Source of the DNA: Pseudomonas wuhanensis
Lineage (GTDB): Bacteria; Pseudomonadota; Gammaproteobacteria; Pseudomonadales; Pseudomonadaceae
Direction of reading: 5' to 3'
Assembly: GCF_030687395.1 (NCBI RefSeq)
Contig: NZ_CP117430.1
Coordinates: 4,216,001-4,280,000, forward strand
Length of the DNA stretch: 64,000 nt
In this document: in pieces, positions 47,931 to 56,623 of the stretch
Layout of the letters: each line of letters opens with the position of its first letter
Position numbering within the stretch: position 1 is the stretch's first letter
Notes under the pieces: model-generated
Seen by the model: only the letters and a program-made list of their open reading frames with translations
Told to the model about the DNA's origin: nothing
The model's database searches: none
Translations under genes and position numbers: made by a program

Positions 47931-48627
47931 CTCAAACGTGTTGATGGCCTCCGAAACGTAACCCTCAGGGAAAGACTAGCCCTCGCAGGGTGTGGGGGTG
48001 ACCATCTCATTAGGCTACCGCGCTCTTGATGTCGGAAGATCACGAGCGTTCGCGCTGATTGACCAGTTGAGCGCCCATGAGCCAGTTGATTGGCTGTGCA
48101 AGGTGTTTGAAGTGACTCGTTCGTGCTACTACGCCCAGCGTCTTAGGCGCCTCACGCCCGATGTTGAACGGCTTAGGTTGCGCAGCCGGGTGAGCGAGTT
48201 GTTCACGCAAAGTCGCAGTGCGGCGGGCAGCCGCAGCATCCTGTCGCTGATGCGTGAAGACGGTGAGCAGCTCGGTCGATTCAAAGTACGCAGCTTGATG
48301 CGCGAGCTTGATTTAGTCAGTAAACAACCCGGATCACATGCCTACAAACGAGCGACCGAAGAGCGACTCGATATCCCGAACATCTTGAATCGGGAGTTCG
48401 ATGTTCCGGCACCCAACAAGGTGTGGTGCGGTGACATCACCTACATTTGGGCCCAGGGGAAATGGCATTACCTGGCTGTCGTGCTGGATCTTTGCACGCG
48501 TCGGGTGGTGGGCTGGGCGTTGTCGGAAAAGCCGGACGCCGATCTGGTTATCAAGGCGCTCGATAAGGCTTACGAGCAACGAGGAAGACCTCAGGGCCTA
48601 CTGTTTCACTCAGATCAAGGGTCGCAG

Positions 48628-50076
48628 GGCGGATTCAACCGGTCGTCGCAACACTGGATTGTTGAATTGATTTTAGATACTTGTTTAGTGCTTCGGCAGG
48701 TGTTTTCCAGCCGAGTGTTTTTCGAGGCCTGGTGTTCAACGCATGGGCTACGGCTTGGATCTCATGGGCGCTCCAGCGAGACAGATCGGTACCTTTCGGG
48801 AAGTATTGGCGCAGAAGACCGTTCGTATTCTCGTTCGTGCCGCGCTGCCATGGACTATGAGGGTCAGCAAAGAAGACCTTCACTCCGGATTCGATGGTAA
48901 ATCGAGCGTGATCCGATAGTTCCTTTCCACGATCCCAAGTCAAAGATCGCCACAATTCGATGGGTAAATCAGTCACCGTCTTCTTCAGTGCGTTAGCCAT
49001 AGTGACAGCCCCGTAGCCGGCCAGCGCCGGGCCGTTCTTCGTTCGAGGAGTTAGCCCATAACCTTCCTCGCGAGGCAGGTGGACGAGCATGGTGAATCGA
49101 GTTGAGCGCTCGACCAGCGTTCCAATCGCGGATCGGTTCAGACCGATGATCAGGTCTCCCTCCCAATGCCCTGGTACAGCCCGGTCTTCCACCTCAGCAG
49201 GGCGACTGGAGATCATGGCATCCTCGCTGACGTGCGCCCACGTTTTGGCCTGCGCCCTAGCTCTCGGCACACGTAATGCTCGCCCTGTGCGCAGGCAGCT
49301 CACTAGCTCGCGCTTAAGAGCTCCTCGCCCCTGAATATAGAGGGCCTGATATATGGCTTCGTGAGAGATGCGCATGGATTCATCGTCCGGAAAATCGATC
49401 TTTAGCCGGTTGGTAATCTGTTCGGGCGACCAGCTATTGACCCATTTACGGTCACTGCGATGTGGTTTATTTCTGCCTTTGAAGGGAGCTTGTCGAGGCC
49501 CAACAATCTCGCGACCATTAGTGCCGTGAACTTTACCCTCCAGACGGTCTTGCACGTAGTGACACAGCCGCGGATTAGTCAACAGTTTCGCTGGCTTCGG
49601 TCTTTTGGCAATCAGTTCTGCCTTCCATTGTGCAACTGAAGCTCGATACTCAAGCCGACCGCAACGAGTTGCAGCATTACGTGTCAGTTCCCGTGAAACT
49701 GTCGATGGGCTTCGTCCAAGGAGACGCGCAATCTCACGTACGCCAACACCTTTCGCCCGAAGCAGCCCAATCTCTTCTCGCTCTGCGAACGTTAAGTACC
49801 TTCCGGATATTTGGTTAGACATGAACAATGGCATCCCGCCCCGATGACGGAACCAGCGTGTGCCTACCGCTGATGATACGCCAGTAGTCTCTGCTGCCTT
49901 TTCGCTTGTGATCCCGGTTGCGATTTGTTTCCAGAACAGCCGCTCGATTTCATTACGAAGTGACGGCGCACCTGGCGAACGCATCGCTCCACGCCCCGTC
50001 AACTTTTGCATCCAGCCTGCAGGCCGCCCCATAAACACCTCGATCAAAGGTGTTGCGACGACCGGTTGAATCCGCC
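48628..50076 (-). mobile_element. IS30-family element C, intact, in IS3
   Basis: 1449 bp with perfect 20-plus-base ends (GGCGGATTCAACCGGTCGTC) and a CAG target duplication (48625-48627 and 50077-50079). Removing it restores the IS3 sequence. Confidence 0.93.
48635..50032 (-). CDS. IS30-family transposase (element C)
   Basis: 465 aa from ATG 50032 (MGRPAGWMQKLTGRGAMRSP). First HTH SLRNEIERLFWKQIATGITS, second HTH LTFAEREEIGLLRAKGVGVR with SPSTVSRELTRN. DDE: VPGHWEGDLIIG (D), LTWDRGKELSDH (D), QRGTNENTNGLLRQYFPKGT (E). Complete, probably active. The open frame extends upstream beyond the element but those codons belong to IS3. Confidence 0.92.
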   Translation of the reverse strand: MGRPAGWMQKLTGRGAMRSPGAPSLRNEIERLFWKQIATGITSEKAAETTGVSSAVGTRWFRHRGGMPLFMSNQISGRYLTFAEREEIGLLRAKGVGVREIARLLGRSPSTVSRELTRNAATRCGRLEYRASVAQWKAELIAKRPKPAKLLTNPRLCHYVQDRLEGKVHGTNGREIVGPRQAPFKGRNKPHRSDRKWVNSWSPEQITNRLKIDFPDDESMRISHEAIYQALYIQGRGALKRELVSCLRTGRALRVPRARAQAKTWAHVSEDAMISSRPAEVEDRAVPGHWEGDLIIGLNRSAIGTLVERSTRFTMLVHLPREEGYGLTPRTKNGPALAGYGAVTMANALKKTVTDLPIELWRSLTWDRGKELSDHARFTIESGVKVFFADPHSPWQRGTNENTNGLLRQYFPKGTDLSRWSAHEIQAVAHALNTRPRKTLGWKTPAEALNKYLKSIQQSSVATTG

Positions 50077-50388
50077 CAGTATGCGAGTCGTTCATTTCGT
50101 CAGCGATTGTGGCGTTATCGCATGCGCCAGAGCATGAGTCGCCGGGGGAATTGCTGGGACACGCGCCAATGGAACGCGTGTTCCGCAGCTTGAAAACGGA
50201 ATGGATACCGACCACGGGCTACAGAACGGCTCAAGAAGCCCAGCGCGATATCAGCCACTTCTTGATGCATCGGTACAACTGGGTTCGCCCCCATCAATTC
50301 AATGGCGGGCTGGCGCCAGCTCGCGCCGAAGAAAAACTTAACGTCGTGTCCGGGATTAGTTGACCACTACACTTTTCGTGCCTGAAAA

Positions 50389-50416
50389 GGAACTCGAAGC
50401 GCCGCAAGACCACCCA
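50389..50416 (+). promoter_or_regulatory. hrp box (HrpL promoter) of the HopM1-like gene
   Basis: GGAACT, 15 bases, CCACCCA: one change (C to T) from GGAACC-N15-CCACNNA. It is 222 bp before the HopM1-like start and 17 bp after an IS3 end. Confidence 0.85.
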
Positions 50417-50450
50417 TGCAATAACCAAAGGCCACAATAATGCCATGCCG

Positions 50451-50479
50451 GTGTCCCGCCTTATTCCTGAGCGGGACAC
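50451..50479 (+). repeat. perfect 9-bp hairpin in the HopM1-like leader
   Basis: GTGTCCCGC, 11-base loop, GCGGGACAC, with no T run, so not a typical terminator. It lies between the hrp box and both starts and could shape the leader RNA. Confidence 0.6.
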
Positions 50480-50521
50480 TACGCAACGGCAAATAACACA
50501 TCCTTGGTGGGAGAAAATGAC

Positions 50522-50641
50522 ATGTCGATTGCAGCTAATTGCACTTTGATAGACGCTTTTTGCACGTTGAACCTAATTGGTACTTCGCCCGATCTTCAAC
50601 CGGACACCTACTTCTCGGTCTCTGCCAGGAAAAGTCGATGA
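50522..50641 (+). CDS. 39-codon leader ORF, possible truncated chaperone
   Basis: ATG 50522 behind GTGGGAG; reads MSIAANCTLIDAFCTLNLIG ... SVSARKSR and stops at 50641, overlapping the HopM1-like ATG (ATGA, 50638-50641), which suggests translational coupling. In P. syringae the HopM1 chaperone gene shcM lies directly upstream of hopM1. LIDAFCTLNLIG is compatible with the first helix of a class I chaperone, so this may be a chaperone gene cut down by deletion. Too short to prove. Confidence 0.4.
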   Translation: MSIAANCTLIDAFCTLNLIGTSPDLQPDTYFSVSARKSR

Positions 50642-52590
50642 GCATTCGACAGTTAGAGGCAAATTCGGCCGCCTCGAAAATTTGCAACATCGCCGACAAC
50701 GCCACCGAACCAACCCAATTGGATGGCGCTCGCCCTTCTCTAAATGCAGTTGCCCCAACCAGTTTTCTACCCCCCGGAACATCAGACACCCCCTCCTCTC
50801 TTCCTTACTCGCAACGTTTTCTAAGTCTACTTTCCGGCCTTTGCGAACCGATGCCCTCGTTCGAAAAACTTGAGCATACATTCAACACCGCGTCCGCCAA
50901 TGGAGATGCGCAAGGGGCCGATCGACAACAGGCGTTTACGGAGCACGCACATCAGTTGAGCCGACACCTGGCAATGCTTCACTTGTCTGGCAAAGATCAA
51001 CCAGCGATCAGAGGTGAAGTAGCGGAGTATTCCAAACAAGCCAGCCAGAGCATTTATCGCTCACTGGTAGATGCGATCGATACGCTAAAAAAAAGAGCCG
51101 CCACGCTCGGGCCATCAGAAGTAGATACGGTTCAGAAGGCGATCACTACCCTCCAGGAGTCGTTAAAGCAGCTGGACACAGTGCTCAGGCATGCGCAACT
51201 TGACGCCTACATTGACGAGCTAAATAACGCTCATCAGTCGCTCGGTATCAAAGGGTGGGCAGGGCCGATACTCGCTGCCAGCATTCCTCAGTTCGTATCT
51301 TCCTTGACGCATTTGGGTTACGTGCGTTCTGCGACTGGAGAGGCGACCAGTAAGCTTTTTTCTGGCGTGCGCTGGAGGGAGTTAGTGGGCGGTTCGACAT
51401 TGACCGGCGCCACCGCAGGCATCGCCCACGAGGGAGTCAACAGCGTGGTCAAACCTGTCTTTCAGGCGATTTTTCACGCAACCACGCTAGCACAAAAAGC
51501 CGACATGGTGAGCCTTAAGCCTGTGCCAGGAGAGCGCGTCATTCCTGATCCACTGCCATTCAAGAACTCCGATGGCGCGCTGAAAAACAAGCCACCAAAG
51601 GAACTCGCACTAGAGCTGGATCTAATCAAGGCACAACGCGTACGACTTAGCCATAAACGAGCTCTGGGTACTACAACGCATATCGCGGGGGAGGCGGTTC
51701 CTTACGCGATGTTTGGTGGAGCCCATGCAATACGCCAAATCCTTAATGACCTGACGAGCATAAATGGCACCACAATAGATGCCAAAGCACTAGCTTCCGG
51801 TGCCGCTGGTGCGGTGACTGCTGGAGCACATACAGCCATTCAGCTGGGCACGACCTTCACTGACACACAGGGGCGGTCTTTTCCGGTCTACCAATTGGAC
51901 CGCACCCCGAAATCCTTGCGTGCCGAGTTGGCGAAAGGCTTGGACTTACGTAAAACCACAGTGCGCTCTGCGTTTACCAGCAAGCTATTTTCCGGCATAC
52001 AGAGCGCGACCCTAAGTGCCATTTTACCACCCGCATCCGTGGCAAAACGCCCATCAATCGCAAATGTCGGACCGTCCCCGCTGACCACTTTGCAGATCGT
52101 CGGCAATGCTCTTCTCGCCGCCGCCGGCTCGGTCTGTTATCTGTCGACACTTTATTCCAGCCAGGCCATTGCAGGAGAAAATGCGGCACGTAGGAATGTT
52201 TCAGATGTCTCGCCTGTCATGTTCGATAGAACGCAGACGGCCATTCAAAACATCCTGCGTCCTGGTCGTACAGATCTACCGCATTTGACCTCCCGCACCA
52301 CGTTACGCGGTATCCCACACCAGCTTGAAAATGTGACCCACGTCGCTCGAGGCGCGCTACAAGTTGTGCCCCAGACCATGACAGACTTAACCAATGCGGC
52401 CACTGCACTAATGATCAATTGCGCCTACTCCTTAGGTGAAACGGTCAACTCGCGCTTGGGAAACTCTAGCACTTTATCTTCTGAGCCCGGCAGCCCCGGC
52501 GCCTCGACTATTGCAGAAGAAACAAGACGCATGAGTGATATGGAGACAGGCCTGTCTCGCTCACCCAACTCCTGCAACGCCCTCGATTGA
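50638..52590 (+). CDS. HopM1-family type III effector
   Basis: 650 aa. Aligns by eye with HopM1 along most of its length: WAGPILAASIPQFVSSLTHL, then LGYVRSATGEATSK; IAHEGVNSVVKPVFQAIFHA; ERVIPDPLPFKNSDG; GAHAIRQILNDLTSINGTTI; FTDTQGRSFPVYQLDR; SGIQSATLSAILPP; SVCYLSTLYSSQAIAG; TLRGIPHQLENVTHVARGAL. HopM1 targets host vesicle traffic (AtMIN7) and causes water-soaking. I choose ATG 50638 because of AGGA spacing and overlap with the leader ORF. It lies next to hrpL on the side where hrpK is normally found, whereas HopM1 usually sits in the conserved effector locus beyond hrpR, so this is an unusual location. Shorter than DC3000 HopM1 (712 aa as I recall), mostly at the N-terminus. Confidence 0.85.
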   Translation: MSIRQLEANSAASKICNIADNATEPTQLDGARPSLNAVAPTSFLPPGTSDTPSSLPYSQRFLSLLSGLCEPMPSFEKLEHTFNTASANGDAQGADRQQAFTEHAHQLSRHLAMLHLSGKDQPAIRGEVAEYSKQASQSIYRSLVDAIDTLKKRAATLGPSEVDTVQKAITTLQESLKQLDTVLRHAQLDAYIDELNNAHQSLGIKGWAGPILAASIPQFVSSLTHLGYVRSATGEATSKLFSGVRWRELVGGSTLTGATAGIAHEGVNSVVKPVFQAIFHATTLAQKADMVSLKPVPGERVIPDPLPFKNSDGALKNKPPKELALELDLIKAQRVRLSHKRALGTTTHIAGEAVPYAMFGGAHAIRQILNDLTSINGTTIDAKALASGAAGAVTAGAHTAIQLGTTFTDTQGRSFPVYQLDRTPKSLRAELAKGLDLRKTTVRSAFTSKLFSGIQSATLSAILPPASVAKRPSIANVGPSPLTTLQIVGNALLAAAGSVCYLSTLYSSQAIAGENAARRNVSDVSPVMFDRTQTAIQNILRPGRTDLPHLTSRTTLRGIPHQLENVTHVARGALQVVPQTMTDLTNAATALMINCAYSLGETVNSRLGNSSTLSSEPGSPGASTIAEETRRMSDMETGLSRSPNSCNALD

Positions 52591-52642
52591 GCATCGTTGC
52601 CCTTAAGCTGACAGCGCGATTCGACAATAAGGACCATCTGGT

Positions 52643-53182
52643 TTAAACGAAAGGTCCCAGTTGATTTTTTAGCTGCTGTCGAGCCCGAGAGAGCCTAGAG
52701 CGCACGGTGCCTATAGGTATCCCCAACGACAAAGCCGTTTCTTGATAATTACCCCCTGTGTCCAGGGCCACTTCGATCACTTTCTGCATATTCTGGGGGA
52801 GGCCTCGAATGGCCGTCATCGTTCGCAGCAGTTCTCGATGATCGTTGACCTGGTGGCTGAGGTCCGTCTGGATGTCCAGATCGGAGTGCAGGGAATCGTC
52901 CCAACTTTCTTGACCCGGTTCTCGGTACACGCGCCTGAAGTGACTGCGGATGAGGTTTAAGGCAATTCCGCACAGCCACGTCTGTGGCTGACTGGCGTTG
53001 CGAAACTTGTGTTCGGAACGCAGCGCTTCAAGGAAGGTACCTTGAAGGATGTCATCCACGTCATCCGTGTTCATGACACGTTTGTGAATGAATGCTCGCA
53101 AAATTTTCACTTGAACGTGGGTGAGTTGACGAATTCCGGAGGACACTGAGGTGGTGAAGGACTCTGGGTTACTTGGGCACAT
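52643..53182 (-). CDS. hrpL: ECF sigma factor HrpL
   Basis: 179 aa. Region 2: HKRVMNTDDVDDILQGTFLE and QTWLCGIALNLIRSHFR. Region 4: GNYQETALSLGIPIGTVRSR then LSRARQQL. It recognises the hrp boxes listed in this window and is itself expected to depend on HrpR/HrpS and sigma-54. Divergent from hrpJ, as in P. syringae clusters. By recall about 60 percent identical to DC3000 HrpL, so the lineage is diverged. The ATG at 53182 is preceded by no strong Shine-Dalgarno. Confidence 0.96.
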   Translation of the reverse strand: MCPSNPESFTTSVSSGIRQLTHVQVKILRAFIHKRVMNTDDVDDILQGTFLEALRSEHKFRNASQPQTWLCGIALNLIRSHFRRVYREPGQESWDDSLHSDLDIQTDLSHQVNDHRELLRTMTAIRGLPQNMQKVIEVALDTGGNYQETALSLGIPIGTVRSRLSRARQQLKNQLGPFV

Positions 53183-53216
53183 GTCATTGACCTGGGTAGG
53201 GAATCTCCAAGTCCTG

Positions 53217-53233
53217 TTCCAATATGCATGCCA
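53217..53233 (-). promoter_or_regulatory. weak sigma-54 promoter candidate for hrpL
   Basis: On minus TGGCATGCATATTGGAA: GG-N10-GG rather than GG-N10-GC, about 35 bp before the hrpL ATG. hrpL is sigma-54 dependent in P. syringae, but the -12 element is imperfect. Confidence 0.25.
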
Positions 53234-53366
53234 GATTTTCAGATCATCTATCCGTCTGATTTATAAGTCTTATTTCACCGGCGATTTGCTGTTTTGTGCA
53301 ACATTCGGCACTAGACCGATTTGTGCCAGACAGTATTTGGCGCAGCTATAAAACCTACTCCGCGTG

Positions 53367-53394
53367 GGAACCGGAACTCACCTGCAACCACTCA
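53367..53394 (+). promoter_or_regulatory. hrp box (HrpL promoter) of the hrpJ operon
   Basis: GGAACC, 15 bases, CCACTCA: full consensus. It overlaps the apparent GTG start at 53364 and therefore rules it out; hrpJ starts at 53424. Confidence 0.95.
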
Positions 53395-53423
53395 AATGCC
53401 ATGACCACGCCCGGAAGCGCTTT

Positions 53424-54527
53424 ATGAGAATCGTCGCTCCACTTTCAACTGGGTCCCCGCAACCGCCCTTGATCAGGCCTCCCAAGGGCGCAGTGCCTGC
53501 AGTGCCCACGCATGCCACTGTTCCCGCTAACAGTGAGCAACCGGTACAAGTTGCCCCCGCCCATAATCAAGCCCAGGTCGGACCTTACCTGGCGCCTGCC
53601 AGCGATCAATCGCACGGCAAAAATCCGTTCCAATCCCAGTTATCGAGGGATAGGGCTGTTCACCAAAAGTTAAAGGGCTCTTATGCGAAGCGACTGGACA
53701 AATCGGCGAGGATGCTGCGTAACAACCTGCTGGGCAAACAGCCAAGCCTTGAAGATTTGCTGGCTTTGGTGGATGGAGAACCCGCCATGGCGATGGCGGC
53801 GTTGCAGACCGCTGCCCAACAGGCGAACGCTGAAGGCCACCCCGCCGAGCATGCTGCCCTTTCTGTCTGGGCCAGAGAGCTGGGCATCAAACATGGCGGC
53901 ACCCGGCGAAGCGATATCAGTGCGCTCAGACCGTCCACGAACTCTGGCGCTAACAGGCGACGTCGCATAGACACACGTCACCTGTATGGCGACGCCACTG
54001 TCATGGACAGCGTGAAAGGACTCATCGAATTACTGATGGGTGGCCAGGAAAAATCCGAGCATTTCCAGCTGAAGCTGCAACAAATGCAAAGCACGATCAA
54101 ATACGATCTCGCTGCAATGGCGCCGACAGCGTCTCAGAAGCAGATACGCCCCATAGTGCATGCATGCAACGTTGTACGACACGTAGCGGTGCTTCTGGAT
54201 GGATGCAAAAAAATTCTCAAGCGCATGAGCGGTAAGAACCCCTTGGGGATTACGGAACCAGTGAACTTTCTCCAGTCGCTGCTGCGCCTGTCAGCAGACG
54301 GTTTGCAAATAAAGGAGACCCAAAGCTTGGCTCGAGTTATCGGAGGCGAACACCTCAAGCATCAGCTGGCATTTCTCAATGCCCTTCGCCCCATGGTGCA
54401 AGAATTACCCCTGGTTCTGTGGCGGGACCTGGACAAGCGACGCCTGGCGCTGAACAATCTTCGCGCGCTAATGACCCAACTGACTGAGCAGGAACAAATT
54501 CAGAACCTGGGCAGGATTGCCCCGTGA
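53424..54527 (+). CDS. hrpJ: T3SS gatekeeper HrpJ
   Basis: 367 aa from ATG 53424 (MRIVAPLSTGSPQPPLIRPP) with GGAAG 8 bp before. YopN/SepL-type: secreted, Pro-rich N-terminus, then helical repeats (SLEDLLALVDGEPAMAMAAL, LLMGGQEKSEHFQLKLQQ). HrpJ controls translocator before effector export. First gene of the long operon; its stop overlaps the hrcV GTG start. Confidence 0.93.
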   Translation: MRIVAPLSTGSPQPPLIRPPKGAVPAVPTHATVPANSEQPVQVAPAHNQAQVGPYLAPASDQSHGKNPFQSQLSRDRAVHQKLKGSYAKRLDKSARMLRNNLLGKQPSLEDLLALVDGEPAMAMAALQTAAQQANAEGHPAEHAALSVWARELGIKHGGTRRSDISALRPSTNSGANRRRRIDTRHLYGDATVMDSVKGLIELLMGGQEKSEHFQLKLQQMQSTIKYDLAAMAPTASQKQIRPIVHACNVVRHVAVLLDGCKKILKRMSGKNPLGITEPVNFLQSLLRLSADGLQIKETQSLARVIGGEHLKHQLAFLNALRPMVQELPLVLWRDLDKRRLALNNLRALMTQLTEQEQIQNLGRIAP

Positions 54528-56605
54528 ACTACATTATCAGCCTGTTGAACAAGCTGGCGTTGGCCGCGATGCATCGCTCGGAAGTCGTGGGCGCTTTCGT
54601 GGTCATTGCGATCATGTTCATGATGATCACGCCGCTGCCCACTGGTTTAGTCGACGTTCTGATCGCTATCAATATCTGCATCTCCTGCCTGCTCATCATG
54701 TTGGCCATGCATTTGCCTCGGGCGCTGGCGTTTTCGACTTTCCCTGCCGTGCTGCTATTGACCACAATGTTTCGCCTGGCGCTGTCCATCTCGACCACAC
54801 GTCTGATCTTGCTCGATCAGGATGCCGGGCACATTGTCGCGGCATTTGGTGAATTTGTGGTCGGTGGCAACCTGGCCGTAGGTCTGGTGATTTTCCTGAT
54901 CCTCACCGTGGTGAATTTCATCGTCATTACCAACGGCTCGGAGCGCGTTGCCGAAGTCGGCGCGCGCTTTACTCTGGACGCCATGCCCGGCAAGCAAATG
55001 TCCATCGATAGCGATCTACGCGCCAACCTGATTTCGGTCGATGAAGCACGCACTCGACGATCCGAATTGGGGAAGGAAAGCCAGTTGTTTGGCGCCATGG
55101 ACGGCGCCATGAAATTCGTCAAGGGCGACGCGATCGCAAGCCTGATCATCGTCGCTATCAACCTGATCGGCGGTATCGCCATTGGAGTTTTACAGCATGA
55201 CATGACCGGCGGCGACGCCTTGCAGCTGTACGCGGTATTGACTATCGGAGACGGGCTGATCGCACAAATTCCCGCACTGCTGATTTCTGTCACCTGCGGC
55301 ATGATCATTACGCGCGTACCCAGCGACAACGCCGTACCTAGCAACATCGGCAGGGAAATCGCCGAACAAATTACCAGTCAGCCCAAGGCGTGGATCATGG
55401 CCGCTATGGCCATGCTCGGTTTTGCCGCTTTGCCGGGTATGCCAACAGCAGTATTCCTTGTCATCGCATTCATCTGCGGCGCTGGAGGATTGTTACAGAT
55501 CAGTCGGGCCAAACCGACTTCCACAGCTCCGATCATCGCGATATCACCCGAGATGAACGGCACTGAAGACTTGCGCAGCTTTACCTCCAGCCGTCAGTTC
55601 GTGATGCAATTTCATTCCGATCAAGACACTGGTGCGGTGGATCGACTGGTGGTGGAGATTCGCCAGCGACGCAATCGCCTCGTCGTGCAGTTTGGCCTGA
55701 CGTTGCCCTCTTTCATCATCGAACGAGTCACTAATCTTGAACCTGACGAGTTTCGCTTTCTGATCTACGACGTGCCGATGCTCAGGGCGACATTTACCCA
55801 GACTCACGTCGCAATCGGTACTCAAGACCTACCCGACTCAAGCGAAACCGGCAGCCTGGATCGCGAGGAAGAACGGTGGGTATGGACACCGAAAGAAAGC
55901 GCTGCCGCTCAAGACCCGGCCATAGAATCAGTCAGCTCAAGCACGCTGATCGTCGAGCGTATGGAGCGCGCCATGCAGCTCAGCGGCCCGCAATTTATCG
56001 GAATGCAGGAAACCAAGGCAATCTTGAGCTTTCTTGAACTGGAGCAACCTGAACTCGCCCAGGAGGTGCAACGACTCTTGCCACTGGCACGCTTCTCGGC
56101 GGTGTTACAGCGCCTGGCGGCCGAATGCATCCCTATCCGGGCATTACGTGTAATTGCCGAGACCATGATCGAGCATGGCCCTCACGAGCGTGAAATCACC
56201 GTGCTAACCGATTATGTGCGAATAGCCATGAAGACGCAGATCGTTCATCAGTACAGCGGCCCGGAAGGTTTGCTGGTGTGGCTGGTCACGCCGGAGAGCG
56301 AAGCTATCCTGCGCGACAGCCTTCGTCAGACGCAGACTGAGACGTTCTTCTCACTGGACAACGACGTGAGTGAAGTGCTCTTGCAACAGATGCAGATGGC
56401 GTTCCCCCTTCATGCCTTGGAAACACCCGTCATGTTGGTGGCTCAGGATCTGCGCAGCCCTTTGCGCACACTGTTACAGGAACAATTCCACCACGTGCCG
56501 GTGCTGTCCTTTGCTGAAATCAGTTACAGCTCCCAGGTCAAGGTATTGGGCCGGCTCGACTTGGACTTTGACCAAGCCCCTTTCGATGAAGAGTACGCAG
56601 CCTGA
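54524..56605 (+). CDS. hrcV: T3SS export gate HrcV (FlhA/SctV)
   Basis: 693 aa. About eight N-terminal membrane segments (VVGAFVVIAIMFMMITPLP onward), the FHIPEP-type segment in the variant ARFTLDAMPGKQMSIDSDLR, and a large cytoplasmic domain forming the nonameric ring. GTG start at 54524, overlapping hrpJ. Length normal, no disruption. Confidence 0.96.
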   Translation: MNYIISLLNKLALAAMHRSEVVGAFVVIAIMFMMITPLPTGLVDVLIAINICISCLLIMLAMHLPRALAFSTFPAVLLLTTMFRLALSISTTRLILLDQDAGHIVAAFGEFVVGGNLAVGLVIFLILTVVNFIVITNGSERVAEVGARFTLDAMPGKQMSIDSDLRANLISVDEARTRRSELGKESQLFGAMDGAMKFVKGDAIASLIIVAINLIGGIAIGVLQHDMTGGDALQLYAVLTIGDGLIAQIPALLISVTCGMIITRVPSDNAVPSNIGREIAEQITSQPKAWIMAAMAMLGFAALPGMPTAVFLVIAFICGAGGLLQISRAKPTSTAPIIAISPEMNGTEDLRSFTSSRQFVMQFHSDQDTGAVDRLVVEIRQRRNRLVVQFGLTLPSFIIERVTNLEPDEFRFLIYDVPMLRATFTQTHVAIGTQDLPDSSETGSLDREEERWVWTPKESAAAQDPAIESVSSSTLIVERMERAMQLSGPQFIGMQETKAILSFLELEQPELAQEVQRLLPLARFSAVLQRLAAECIPIRALRVIAETMIEHGPHEREITVLTDYVRIAMKTQIVHQYSGPEGLLVWLVTPESEAILRDSLRQTQTETFFSLDNDVSEVLLQQMQMAFPLHALETPVMLVAQDLRSPLRTLLQEQFHHVPVLSFAEISYSSQVKVLGRLDLDFDQAPFDEEYAA

Positions 56606-56623
56606 TGCGCCGGAGACGATCGA

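Larger units (their letters stand above)
48018..50371 (+). mobile_element. IS3-family element, copy 2, 5' truncated and split by IS30-C
   Basis: Same element as 21628-22862. It starts within the OrfA tail at about 48018; OrfB reads to HSDQGSQ at 48627, is interrupted by IS30-C, resumes with QYASRSF at 50077, has a frameshift near 50158 ([11 protein letters not shown]), and ends in the terminal repeat at 50371. Its right end is 17 bp from the hrp box of the HopM1-like gene. Confidence 0.9.

Noticed and set aside
50638..52590. Calling the gene next to hrpL hrpK by position
   Set aside because: Its sequence matches HopM1 over many segments and lacks the HrpF/NolX-type C-terminus seen in the protein at 15299.
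53364..53423. Longer hrpJ start (GTG 53364)
   Set aside because: It lies on top of the hrp box, so the transcript would not contain it. ATG 53424 has a good ribosome site.
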